DNA of 24,622 nt from an uncultured Sphingomonas sp. (GTDB lineage Bacteria; Pseudomonadota; Alphaproteobacteria; Sphingomonadales; Sphingomonadaceae), in the NCBI RefSeq assembly GCF_946478955.1, contig NZ_CAMLDL010000025.1, positions 1 to 24,622 on the forward strand, in the 5' to 3' direction. The position numbers were made by a program, and so were the translations under genes. Shown in pieces: positions 6,939-14,625 of the stretch (its first letter is position 1; every line of letters begins with the position of its first letter). Below the pieces are notes generated by a model. The model saw only the letters and a program-made list of their open reading frames with translations. It searched no databases and was not told the origin of the DNA.

Positions 6939-9290
6939 ATGATCGACGCAAAGATTGCGGCAGCGATCATCGTTATTGCGGCCTTGTGGGTGGCAATTGC
7001 TGCGGCACTCTCCATCCTCGCGGCGCGGCGGCTTCGGCGCGCGCAGACGGTTATTGGCGCAGCGCGATTGCTTCGGACTCTGCTTGACGAAGCGCCGGCG
7101 CGCCCGATGATGATTGGCCCGGATGGGCGGCTTCAGGCCGACGAGATGGCGTCCCGCGATCTGGGGCTCGATGGTCTGCCGGCGCAATTGGATGATCTTG
7201 CGGCAAATGGCCGCGGGATCGTTCCGGAAGATTTGGCCGAATTGACCCGACGGCTGGACGATCTGCGTCTTGATGGACGACCCGTCCGAAGCCAAGTGCG
7301 GCTCGCCGGACGTGATCGCGCTATAGAGGTGCGCGCGACGATCGCCCCGCCACCATCGGAGACAGGCACCATTCTGTTATGGCTGTTCGATACCAGCGAC
7401 GCCGAGGCGGAACGTGTCAAACTGTCGACCCGCCTGGGGCAAACGGAAGGTGCGCTCGACGCATTGACCCAGCTGATTGAAAATGCGCCGTTTCCGATGT
7501 GGTATCGGGGACCGGATCTAAGCCTCGGGCTGGTCAACGCGGCATTCGTGGCAGCGGTGGAGGGCCGCGACGCCGCAGACGTCATTGAGCGCGGCAGCGA
7601 GTTGGTGGATGGCGCGGCGGAGGGAAGCCCAAAAACCGGCGCGGAGCACGCGCTGGAAGTTGGTGCCCCCTATTCGCGGACGTTGCCGGCAACCATTGGT
7701 GGTGAACGGCGAATGATACGGGTGGTGGATGTTCCGCTGCCGACCGGCGCGGTCGCGGGATTTGCGATTGATATCCAGGATCTGGAGGATGCCCGCAACG
7801 ATCTGGCCCGTCAGGAGGAATCACAGCGCGAACTCGCCGACCGAATGACCGCCGGCGCCGCCCAATTTGATTCAAATCGACACCTGGCGTTCTTTAATCA
7901 GCCGTTCGCAATCATGGCGCAGCTTGAGCCGGAATGGCTGGCCGAGGGGCCGGAATTCGACCGGGTCATCGAAAAGATGCGCGAAGCCGGGCGCATACCG
8001 GAGGTTCGCGATTTTCCAGACTGGAAGGCCATTCGCCGGGATTGGTTCACGTCGCCAGAGGAGGCGCTGGAGGAGGACTGGATTCTCGCCAACGGTGACC
8101 ATTTGCGCGTGGTTGGTCAGCCGCTACCAGACGGCGGCCTCCGCCTCATTTTCGAGGACCGGACGGAACAGGTTCGCCTGGCGTCGGCCCGAGACACGCT
8201 TCTTCGGGTGCGCGCGGCGACGTTCGACAATTTGTTTGAAGTGATCTCCGTCTTTGCATCAGACGGGCGATTGTATCTTTGGAACCGGCGCTTTTCCGAA
8301 GTGTGGGACCTGGATGAAACCTGGCTCGCCGAACACCCCCGTGTCGATGAGCTGGTCCCGGCAATGGCCAAAAGGCTCGTCAATCCGACCGCTGCGGCGC
8401 AGGTGAGAGAGATGGTCCGTTCGACGACGAGCGGACGCCGTTCGGGTACGGGCCGGGTCAATTTTACCGACGGCCGATTTTTTGAATTTGCTGCCGTACC
8501 ACTGCCCGACGGCAACGCATTGTTCACGATGGTCGATGTTACCGATAGCAGCCGAATTGAAGCAGCCCTTAGAGAAAGGGCGACGGCGCTGGAGGAAGCG
8601 GACCGCGTCAAAACCGATTTTGTCGCCAACATGAGTTATGAGCTACGCACACCTCTGACGTCTATTGGCGGCTTCGCGGAAATGCTGGCTGCGGGATATG
8701 CCGGAGAGCTGGCGCCATCGGCGTCGGATTATGTTGATGCGATTCTGGAATCGGTTGCGCGGTTGTCGAAGCTTATTGATGACGTCCTTGATCTTACCCA
8801 GGGCGACGTAAAGGGCGTGGTTCTGGAGAGGGAACGGGTCGACCTGAGCGGTATTTGCCGGGCGTCTTTGGAGTCCGTGCAAACACGCATTGAAGACAAG
8901 GGGCAGCGCCTGGCGGTCAAGATTAATTCTTCTGTCGGCACGGTTATCGGTGATGCGCGGCGCATTCGTGAGGCATTGGAGCATGTCTTGCGGAACGCAG
9001 CTGCCTATACCCCGGAAAACGGCGCCATTTCCCTTGTCGCCGAGGGTGATGATGTGGCTGCGACGTTGGTTGTGCGGGACGATGGGCCAGGCATCGACCC
9101 TGATGATCAAGAACGGGTATTCGAGCGGTTCCATCGCTCGTCTTCGGCGGGCCGCGGAGATGCGGCGCTTGGGCTCGGTTTGCCACTGACAAGGCAATTC
9201 ATTGAAGCACATGGCGGAACGGTCAAGCTTACGTCCGAGATCGGCGTCGGCACGCAAGTGGTGTTGACAATTCCCAGGGCGCCCAAATGA
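6939..9290 (+). CDS. divL: DivL-type sensor pseudo-kinase of the cell-cycle phosphorelay (Tyr in place of His)
   Basis: This 783-residue protein has one N-terminal membrane segment (about 7-29), a PAS-rich middle (PAS-like folds near 170-285, 310-405 and 425-540), a short coiled linker, a HisKA-like dimerisation helix and a C-terminal ATPase domain. The H-box reads VANMSYELRTPLTS: the position normally occupied by the phospho-accepting His is Tyr567 (TAT at 8637-8639). That substitution is the hallmark of Caulobacter DivL (769 residues), which senses DivK~P and controls CckA and hence CtrA. The ATP-binding boxes remain: N-box Asn686, DDGPGI (714-719) and GLGLPL (745-750). The ATG at 6939 is the first usable start after an in-frame TAG at 6930, and its ribosome site is weak. 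The neighbours (tsaE, amgK, murU, addB) match the divL neighbourhood I remember in other alphaproteobacteria. The last codons overlap tsaE by ATGA. Confidence 0.88.
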   Translation: MIDAKIAAAIIVIAALWVAIAAALSILAARRLRRAQTVIGAARLLRTLLDEAPARPMMIGPDGRLQADEMASRDLGLDGLPAQLDDLAANGRGIVPEDLAELTRRLDDLRLDGRPVRSQVRLAGRDRAIEVRATIAPPPSETGTILLWLFDTSDAEAERVKLSTRLGQTEGALDALTQLIENAPFPMWYRGPDLSLGLVNAAFVAAVEGRDAADVIERGSELVDGAAEGSPKTGAEHALEVGAPYSRTLPATIGGERRMIRVVDVPLPTGAVAGFAIDIQDLEDARNDLARQEESQRELADRMTAGAAQFDSNRHLAFFNQPFAIMAQLEPEWLAEGPEFDRVIEKMREAGRIPEVRDFPDWKAIRRDWFTSPEEALEEDWILANGDHLRVVGQPLPDGGLRLIFEDRTEQVRLASARDTLLRVRAATFDNLFEVISVFASDGRLYLWNRRFSEVWDLDETWLAEHPRVDELVPAMAKRLVNPTAAAQVREMVRSTTSGRRSGTGRVNFTDGRFFEFAAVPLPDGNALFTMVDVTDSSRIEAALRERATALEEADRVKTDFVANMSYELRTPLTSIGGFAEMLAAGYAGELAPSASDYVDAILESVARLSKLIDDVLDLTQGDVKGVVLERERVDLSGICRASLESVQTRIEDKGQRLAVKINSSVGTVIGDARRIREALEHVLRNAAAYTPENGAISLVAEGDDVAATLVVRDDGPGIDPDDQERVFERFHRSSSAGRGDAALGLGLPLTRQFIEAHGGTVKLTSEIGVGTQVVLTIPRAPK

Positions 9291-9724
9291 TTTTGGCTGA
9301 TGAAGCTGCAACCGAGGCAGCGGGCGCGCGCATCGGAGCACTTCTTCGCGCCGGCGATGTCGTCACCCTGTCTGGCCCGCTGGCGGCGGGTAAGACTACC
9401 CTGGTTCGCGGTCTGATTGCGGCGATGGGCCATCATGGCGAGGTGCCAAGCCCTAGCTTTTCGATCGTCCAGCCCTACGAACATCTCGATTTGCCACTAT
9501 GGCACGTCGACCTTTATCGCGTCGACAATCCATTGGAACTCCAAGAATTGGGATTGAGCGACATACTCTCTGACGGTGTCCTTATCGTCGAATGGCCGGA
9601 AAAGGCCGGGGGCAATCGATGGCCTCAGGCACTCGCCCTGTCGCTTGACGTTGAGGATGACGACAGCCGAACCTTGACAGCGCAGGCGCCGGCGGCATGG
9701 GAAGGGCGATGGCCTCTCCCATGA
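9287..9724 (+). CDS. tsaE: tRNA threonylcarbamoyladenosine biosynthesis ATPase TsaE
   Basis: This 145-residue protein matches the usual size of TsaE (YjeE), the ATPase that works with TsaB and TsaD to install t6A at position 37 of ANN-decoding tRNAs. The Walker A loop is GPLAAGKTT (30-38). The family block SPSFSIVQPYE follows at about 55-65. HVDLYRVD (73-80) contains the conserved Asp-Leu-Tyr-Arg segment, and a later VEWPEKA block is also typical. The ATG overlaps the divL stop (ATGA at 9287-9290), so translation is probably coupled to divL. The stop again overlaps the next gene's ATGA at 9721. Confidence 0.95.
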   Translation: MILADEAATEAAGARIGALLRAGDVVTLSGPLAAGKTTLVRGLIAAMGHHGEVPSPSFSIVQPYEHLDLPLWHVDLYRVDNPLELQELGLSDILSDGVLIVEWPEKAGGNRWPQALALSLDVEDDDSRTLTAQAPAAWEGRWPLP

Positions 9725-10713
9725 TTCCCCCTGAACATGCCCCCCATTTTCTCACTCAATGTGGCTGGGAAGGGGCTGAAATCGTCCCCCTGGCCGGTGA
9801 CGCTAGTTTCCGCCGTTATTTTCGGGTGCGGCGCGGGGACGAGCAGGCAGTCCTGATGGATGCGCCGCCCCCGCATGAAGATCCACGGCCATTTGTTGCG
9901 ATGGCAAACTGGCTGGAGCAGGTCGGCCTTGTCGCACCCCGAATATTGGGTGCCGATCTTGAACGCGGCCTCCTGTTGCTCGACGATTTGGGCGATGCGC
10001 GGATGCGCGAAACGTTGGACAATGATCCTGCGCTGGAACGCGAGCTCTATGAGACAGCCATCGACGTGCTTGTCCATCTTCATCGCCAACCGCCAATGGC
10101 CGGTCTGCTGCCTCATGGTCTCGCGGAATGGCTGACGGAACTCGACCTGTTTATCGATTGGTACGGGCCAGCGGTCGGACTGCCTAATCTTGACCGCGAC
10201 GGGTGGCGCGCGGCGTGGCGTGAAGTGCTGGCGCCCGTGGAAGATGATGGCCTTGGCCCCGTTGTGGTACTTCGTGATTATCATGCAGAAAATGTGATGT
10301 TGGTGGCTGGACGGCAGGGTGTGGCGCATTTCGGCCTTCTCGATTTTCAGGACGCGCTGTCAGGGCATCCGGCTTATGACGTCGTGTCCATTCTTGAAGA
10401 CGCGCGCCGCGACGTTCCGGTTGAGATCGAACGGGCGATGATTGATCGATATGTTCGAGAAACCGGCACCGATGTGCGGTTCGAACAGGCCTATTGGGCG
10501 CTCGCCGCGCAGCGCAATACGCGTATTCTGGGGGTGTTCTGCCGGTTGTGGAAGCGCGACGGGAAGGACCATTATAAGCAGTTTCAACCGCGGATGTGGG
10601 GGTTGCTGGAACGCGATCTTGCCCATCCTGGGCTGCAACCCGTAAAGGCATGGTTTGACCAGCATATTTCCGCCGATAAGCGCGCGCCAATCTGGCAAAG
10701 CGAGTTGGCATGA
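9721..10713 (+). CDS. amgK: N-acetylmuramate/N-acetylglucosamine kinase AmgK (aminoglycoside phosphotransferase-like fold)
   Basis: AmgK phosphorylates the anomeric carbon of MurNAc (and GlcNAc) released during wall turnover, giving the substrate of MurU. I place the start at ATG 9721 because it forms an ATGA overlap with the tsaE stop, like the junctions before and after it, and the protein then opens MIPPEHAPHFLTQCGW ahead of the family block LAGDASFRRYFRV. In-frame ATGs at 9697 and 9709 are possible alternatives. The 330-residue product has the kinase catalytic loop VVLRDYHAENVML (Asp186, Asn191 from this start) and the metal-binding LLDFQDA (Asp208). Conserved C-terminal blocks are RNTRILGVF and LWKRDGKDHY. 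The pairing with murU directly downstream makes the wall-recycling role much more likely than antibiotic modification. Confidence 0.87.
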   Translation: MIPPEHAPHFLTQCGWEGAEIVPLAGDASFRRYFRVRRGDEQAVLMDAPPPHEDPRPFVAMANWLEQVGLVAPRILGADLERGLLLLDDLGDARMRETLDNDPALERELYETAIDVLVHLHRQPPMAGLLPHGLAEWLTELDLFIDWYGPAVGLPNLDRDGWRAAWREVLAPVEDDGLGPVVVLRDYHAENVMLVAGRQGVAHFGLLDFQDALSGHPAYDVVSILEDARRDVPVEIERAMIDRYVRETGTDVRFEQAYWALAAQRNTRILGVFCRLWKRDGKDHYKQFQPRMWGLLERDLAHPGLQPVKAWFDQHISADKRAPIWQSELA

Positions 10714-11471
10714 CCGGTCAGAAGCGCGCCCTTTCGCTTCGTCCGAAGGTGGACGTCAATGTTCCAACCGTCGCGATGGTGATGGCAGCCGGGCTTGGAA
10801 AACGAATGCGGCCGCTCACCGCGACCCGGCCAAAACCCCTGGTCGAACTCGCCGGTAAGCCGTTGATCGACCATGTTCTTGATCGACTCCGGGCGGCCGG
10901 TGTGAAGAAAATTGTCGTCAACGTTCATTATCTTCCAGATGCGCTTGAGGCGCATCTGCGCGCACGGGCGAACGATTTCGAAGTGGTTATCAGCGACGAG
11001 CGGAACCTGTTGCTGGAAACTGGCGGCGGAATGGTCAAGGCCGAGCCGTTGATCGATGCGGATCCGTTTCTGGTCGTCAACAGCGATAATTTTTGGGTCG
11101 ATGGTCCGGCAGATTCCCTGAAACTCCTGGCGTCGCAATGGCGGGACGGGGAAATGGATGCGCTTTTGCTGCTGGTGCCGCAGGCCCGTGCGGGCAATCA
11201 TGCGGGACTTGGTGATTTTCACATGGATGGGGCGGGAATGCTTAGCCGCCGCGGCCATTCCAAGGTCGCGCCGTTCGTATACACCGGCATTCAAATCGTT
11301 TCGAAACGCCTGCTGAGGGACGCGCCTCAGGGAGCATTTTCGACCAATATTTTATGGGACCGGGCGATTGAGGAAGGGCGATGTTTCGGCGTTGTCCATC
11401 AGGGCCTGTGGTTCGATGTCGGTACGCCCGGCGCCATCACCGCCACGGAACGCGCCCTACAGGATGGCTGA
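10710..11471 (+). CDS. murU: N-acetylmuramate-1-phosphate uridylyltransferase MurU
   Basis: This 253-residue sugar-phosphate nucleotidyltransferase makes UDP-MurNAc from UTP and MurNAc-1-phosphate. It thereby bypasses MurA and MurB, a route linked in other bacteria to intrinsic fosfomycin tolerance. The signature loop MAAGLGKRMRPLT (from M25) binds the nucleotide, with RPKPLVELAGKPL following (about 40-52). The metal-binding Asp126 lies in VVNSDNFW. FDVGTP near the C-terminus is typical of the family. Its ATG overlaps the amgK stop (ATGA at 10710-10713), and its own last bases overlap the addB start by 8 bases. The general fold is shared with GlmU- and RmlA-like enzymes; the AmgK partner decides the specific call. 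Confidence 0.88.
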   Translation: MTGQKRALSLRPKVDVNVPTVAMVMAAGLGKRMRPLTATRPKPLVELAGKPLIDHVLDRLRAAGVKKIVVNVHYLPDALEAHLRARANDFEVVISDERNLLLETGGGMVKAEPLIDADPFLVVNSDNFWVDGPADSLKLLASQWRDGEMDALLLLVPQARAGNHAGLGDFHMDGAGMLSRRGHSKVAPFVYTGIQIVSKRLLRDAPQGAFSTNILWDRAIEEGRCFGVVHQGLWFDVGTPGAITATERALQDG

Positions 11472-14391
11472 AGCGGGGCTATTTGGCCGCCGCCGGTTAG
11501 GCGACCCACTTGTCTATTCAATCCCTGCGCATCGCAGTTTCGCGGACGCACTTGCTACTGGCCTTGTAAGGGCGTTCAAACATGACCCGCTGGCACTTGC
11601 CAGCGGCAGGATACTGCTGCCCAACAATCGAGCCGTACGTACCATGACTGCCGCATTTGTTCGCGAAAGCGGCGGCGGCTTGGTCCTCCCGCGCCTCATT
11701 CCGATAGGCGATGCGGAACTCGGCGAGCGATTGGGCGGCGCACTGGACCCGCTCGATCTTGATGACTCCGTTTCGCCCGCGATCGATCCGCTTACCCGTC
11801 AGCTCATGCTCGCCAAATTGCTGCGCCAGGACGGCGAAACGGCGGCCGAGGCAATGCGCCTCGCCGAAGATCTGGCGCGTACCATGGACACGCTCGCGGT
11901 CGAAGAAATCAGCACGGCAACGCTATCCGACGCGGTGAAGGGCGACGCCGACCTCGCGGCGCATTGGCAACAGTCATTGGCCCGCTTTCAGGGGGTCTTT
12001 GGCAAATGGCCGACGTTGCTGGCGGAGCGCGGCGTGCTCGATCTGACGGATCGGCGCGGGCGAATCTTGCGGTCGATTGCCCGGCGTTGGGAACATCGCC
12101 CGCCCGAGGGGTTCACGATTGCTGCGGGTATTACAACCATTGCCCCGGCAATCATGGCGCTGCTTTATCGGGTAGCGCGGCTTGACGCGGGCTTCGTCGT
12201 GCTCCCGGCCGTGGCCGATAGGAGGACCATGCCCGACGAGGAGTGGGAGGCGCTTGGCCCTGACGCGGAAGGCCAGGGCGAGGAAACCCACCCGCAATTC
12301 CATCTGAAACGACTTTTGGAAGGTTTGTCGGTTAAGCGCGATGAGGTCGTGGAATGGCCGGCCTCAGGCCGAGCGTCTTCGCCGGCCGTTCGCGGGCGTG
12401 CCGTCGCCCATGCGATGGCAGCCGCCAACGCCAGCGATAAATGGAACGACCTTCCCGCAGCGGAGCGAAGGCTGACGGGGATTGTCACGGCAGAATTGCC
12501 CGATCCGGCCGCCGAAGCGCAGGCGATTGCGTTGGCGTTGAGAGAAGCGATCGAGACGCCGGAGCGAACAGCGGCCCTGGTTACACCGGATCGGGGGCTG
12601 GCCGAGCGGGTATCGGCACATCTTGCGCGCTGGGGGATAGAAGCTGACGACAGCGCCGGTACGCCGCTTAGTCGTTCACCGGCAGGCACCCTTTTGTTGG
12701 CGCTTGCGGCGGCACGCGTGGAGCAATTGTCGCCGGTTGCAGTGCTGGCTCTTTTGAAACATCCATTGGTGGGCGGAGAGGGTGATGAGCGCCGCCGTTG
12801 GCTCGAAAATGTCCGCGCCCTTGATCTCGCGCTGCGGGGTCCGCGCCCGAAAGCCGGAATAGATGGGATCGACGACCGGGTCGCGGAAGCCGGGAAAAAG
12901 CGCGTCAAAGGCGCTCCGGATAGCTGGCGTGCGCTTCGTCCCAGCGTCATTTCTCTTGCGGTAATGGCCGAGACAGAAAGCCTGGCGGGGCTCGCGCAAT
13001 GGCTGCGCGAGGCTGCAACCGCATTGACCGGCGACCGGGCCTGGCGGGGCCCGGACGGCAAAATGGCCGCCGAATTGTTAGCGCAGCTGGAAGATGCACC
13101 AGAGAGCGGCGGTCTTGCCCTGTCGGCCGATGACGTCATTCCGATTCTTCGCCGCCTGATGGATCAGCAACTGGTCCGCAAACCTTACGGCGGCCACCCA
13201 CGTATCTTTATCTGGGGACTGCTTGAAGCGCGCTTGCAACAGGCAGACCTGATGATCCTCGGCGGGATGAATGAAGGCGTCTGGCCAGCGCAGATCAGTC
13301 CCGATCCCTGGCTCGCGCCGCAGATACGACGGACGTTGGGGCTTCCTGGCTTGGAGTTCCGCACCGGTCTATCGGCCCATGACTTTATGAGCGCGCTAGG
13401 CGCACCGCGCGTCCTAATCACCCGTGCGCGCCGCGATAGCCGGTCGCCAACGATTGCGTCCCGTTTTTGGCTGCGGCTCCAAGCGATGACCGGGGGCGTC
13501 ACTCGCGACCAGCGTTTGGAACGCCTTGCCGTTGCCATTGATCGCGCTGATCATCAGCCGGTCGGCAAACCGGCGCCGCGGCCGCCACTGGCAGCGCGGC
13601 CAGACCGAATTGCCGTCACAGATATCGACCGCCTGAAAGCCGACCCGTTCGCATTTTACGCGAAGGCAATCCTCAAGCTGGCGAAGCTGGACGCTGTCGA
13701 CGCCGAAACGCATGCCGCGTGGAAAGGAACGGCGGTGCATGACGTTTTGGAACATTGGTTCAAGGAAGATGGCGCGGACCCCGCAAAGTTGGCCGCGCGG
13801 GCCGAATTGATGCTCGCGGGTGATGATATCCACCCAATGTTGCGGGCGCTTTGGGCACCGCGACTGCTCGAAGCTATTGATTGGATTGCTGCTCAAACGA
13901 ACGGGAATCTGGCGAACGGACGAACGCCAATTGCATCAGAGGAATGGGGAGAGGCCAAGGTTGCGGGCGTAACATTGTTTGGGAAGGTGGATCGGATCGA
14001 CGAGCTGCCAGACGGCAGGTTGGCGATTGTTGATTATAAAACTGGTCAGCCGCCAAAGAATAAAGCCGTTGCCGAAGGCTATGCGATGCAACTTGGTTTG
14101 CTGTCGCTTATCGCACGCTATGGTAAATTCGGAGGCATCAGCGGCGACGCCGGGGCCCATGAATATTGGTCGCTGGCCAAGGACCGCGACAGTTTCGGTT
14201 TTGTACGATCGCCCGACAAGGATGATGGGCCTGAGCTATTCATTGAACGCGCCCATGCGCAGTTTAACGAAGCCGCCGCAAAATGGCTTCTAGGTGAGGA
14301 GGCTTTTGAAGCGAAGCTCAATCCTGCCTACGCACCTTATGAAGATTACGATCAGCTGATGCGCTTAGAGGAATGGTATGGCCGCGACTGA
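11464..14391 (+). CDS. addB: Double-strand break repair helicase-nuclease subunit AddB, alphaproteobacterial type
   Basis: AddB pairs with AddA to unwind and resect DNA ends before RecA loading. The start ATG 11464 (MAEAGLFGRR) overlaps the end of murU by 8 bases; the open frame runs further upstream inside murU, but that part is not AddB-like. The product is 975 residues. PNNRAVRTM and LPRLIPIGD lie in the N-terminal helicase-like region. LMILGGMNEGVWP and SPDPWLAPQIRR sit in the middle. The C-terminal RecB-family nuclease has GTAVHDVLEHW (from about 756) and the catalytic VDYKTG (V856-G861). There is no Walker A motif and not one cysteine, so it cannot carry the iron-sulfur cluster seen in Firmicute AddB; the usual Cys before the PFxFY segment is Asp (KADPFAFYAKA). 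Confidence 0.93.
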   Translation: MAEAGLFGRRRLGDPLVYSIPAHRSFADALATGLVRAFKHDPLALASGRILLPNNRAVRTMTAAFVRESGGGLVLPRLIPIGDAELGERLGGALDPLDLDDSVSPAIDPLTRQLMLAKLLRQDGETAAEAMRLAEDLARTMDTLAVEEISTATLSDAVKGDADLAAHWQQSLARFQGVFGKWPTLLAERGVLDLTDRRGRILRSIARRWEHRPPEGFTIAAGITTIAPAIMALLYRVARLDAGFVVLPAVADRRTMPDEEWEALGPDAEGQGEETHPQFHLKRLLEGLSVKRDEVVEWPASGRASSPAVRGRAVAHAMAAANASDKWNDLPAAERRLTGIVTAELPDPAAEAQAIALALREAIETPERTAALVTPDRGLAERVSAHLARWGIEADDSAGTPLSRSPAGTLLLALAAARVEQLSPVAVLALLKHPLVGGEGDERRRWLENVRALDLALRGPRPKAGIDGIDDRVAEAGKKRVKGAPDSWRALRPSVISLAVMAETESLAGLAQWLREAATALTGDRAWRGPDGKMAAELLAQLEDAPESGGLALSADDVIPILRRLMDQQLVRKPYGGHPRIFIWGLLEARLQQADLMILGGMNEGVWPAQISPDPWLAPQIRRTLGLPGLEFRTGLSAHDFMSALGAPRVLITRARRDSRSPTIASRFWLRLQAMTGGVTRDQRLERLAVAIDRADHQPVGKPAPRPPLAARPDRIAVTDIDRLKADPFAFYAKAILKLAKLDAVDAETHAAWKGTAVHDVLEHWFKEDGADPAKLAARAELMLAGDDIHPMLRALWAPRLLEAIDWIAAQTNGNLANGRTPIASEEWGEAKVAGVTLFGKVDRIDELPDGRLAIVDYKTGQPPKNKAVAEGYAMQLGLLSLIARYGKFGGISGDAGAHEYWSLAKDRDSFGFVRSPDKDDGPELFIERAHAQFNEAAAKWLLGEEAFEAKLNPAYAPYEDYDQLMRLEEWYGRD

Positions 14392-14392
14392 C

Positions 14393-14557
14393 CTACTCGT
14401 CCTTGGTCGGCTTGGGCGGGATGCCCGTCTTCGGCTTTTTGGCTTTCGAGGCATAGAGCAATGCCGCAACAATGGCTGCCGAGCCGATGCCCACCGCGAC
14501 ACCGGTCTTGACCAGCTTGGCGCGCCGTTCTTCGCCCCGTTTGCTACTCTCGCTCAT
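14393..14557 (-). CDS. Small single-pass membrane protein, unknown function
   Basis: This 54-residue protein starts at ATG 14557 with a good ribosome site (AGAGGA a few bases upstream). A longer in-frame opening up to 14788 would overlap addA and is unlikely. The N-terminal 17 residues are charged (MSESSKRGEERRAKLVK). A hydrophobic stretch, TGVAVGIGSAAIVAALLYA (18-36), could span the inner membrane. The tail is Lys/Pro rich and ends in KDE. It lies antisense in the gap between addB and addA: its stop almost touches the addB stop (converging), and it diverges from addA across 68 bases. I do not recognise a family. The clean start site, charge pattern and placement suggest a real gene. Confidence 0.65.
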   Translation of the reverse strand: MSESSKRGEERRAKLVKTGVAVGIGSAAIVAALLYASKAKKPKTGIPPKPTKDE

Positions 14558-14625
14558 TGCATCCTCTGTCAGTTGTTGCGGCATCCGTCCTATGCGGTTG
14601 CTGCATTGAAGGGAAGGGCAGTTCG

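Noticed and set aside
6607..6951. Open frame of 114 codons on the minus strand upstream of the receptor
   Set aside because: It overlaps the divL start and the candidate receptor promoter, has no recognisable motif and a composition typical of a chance frame.
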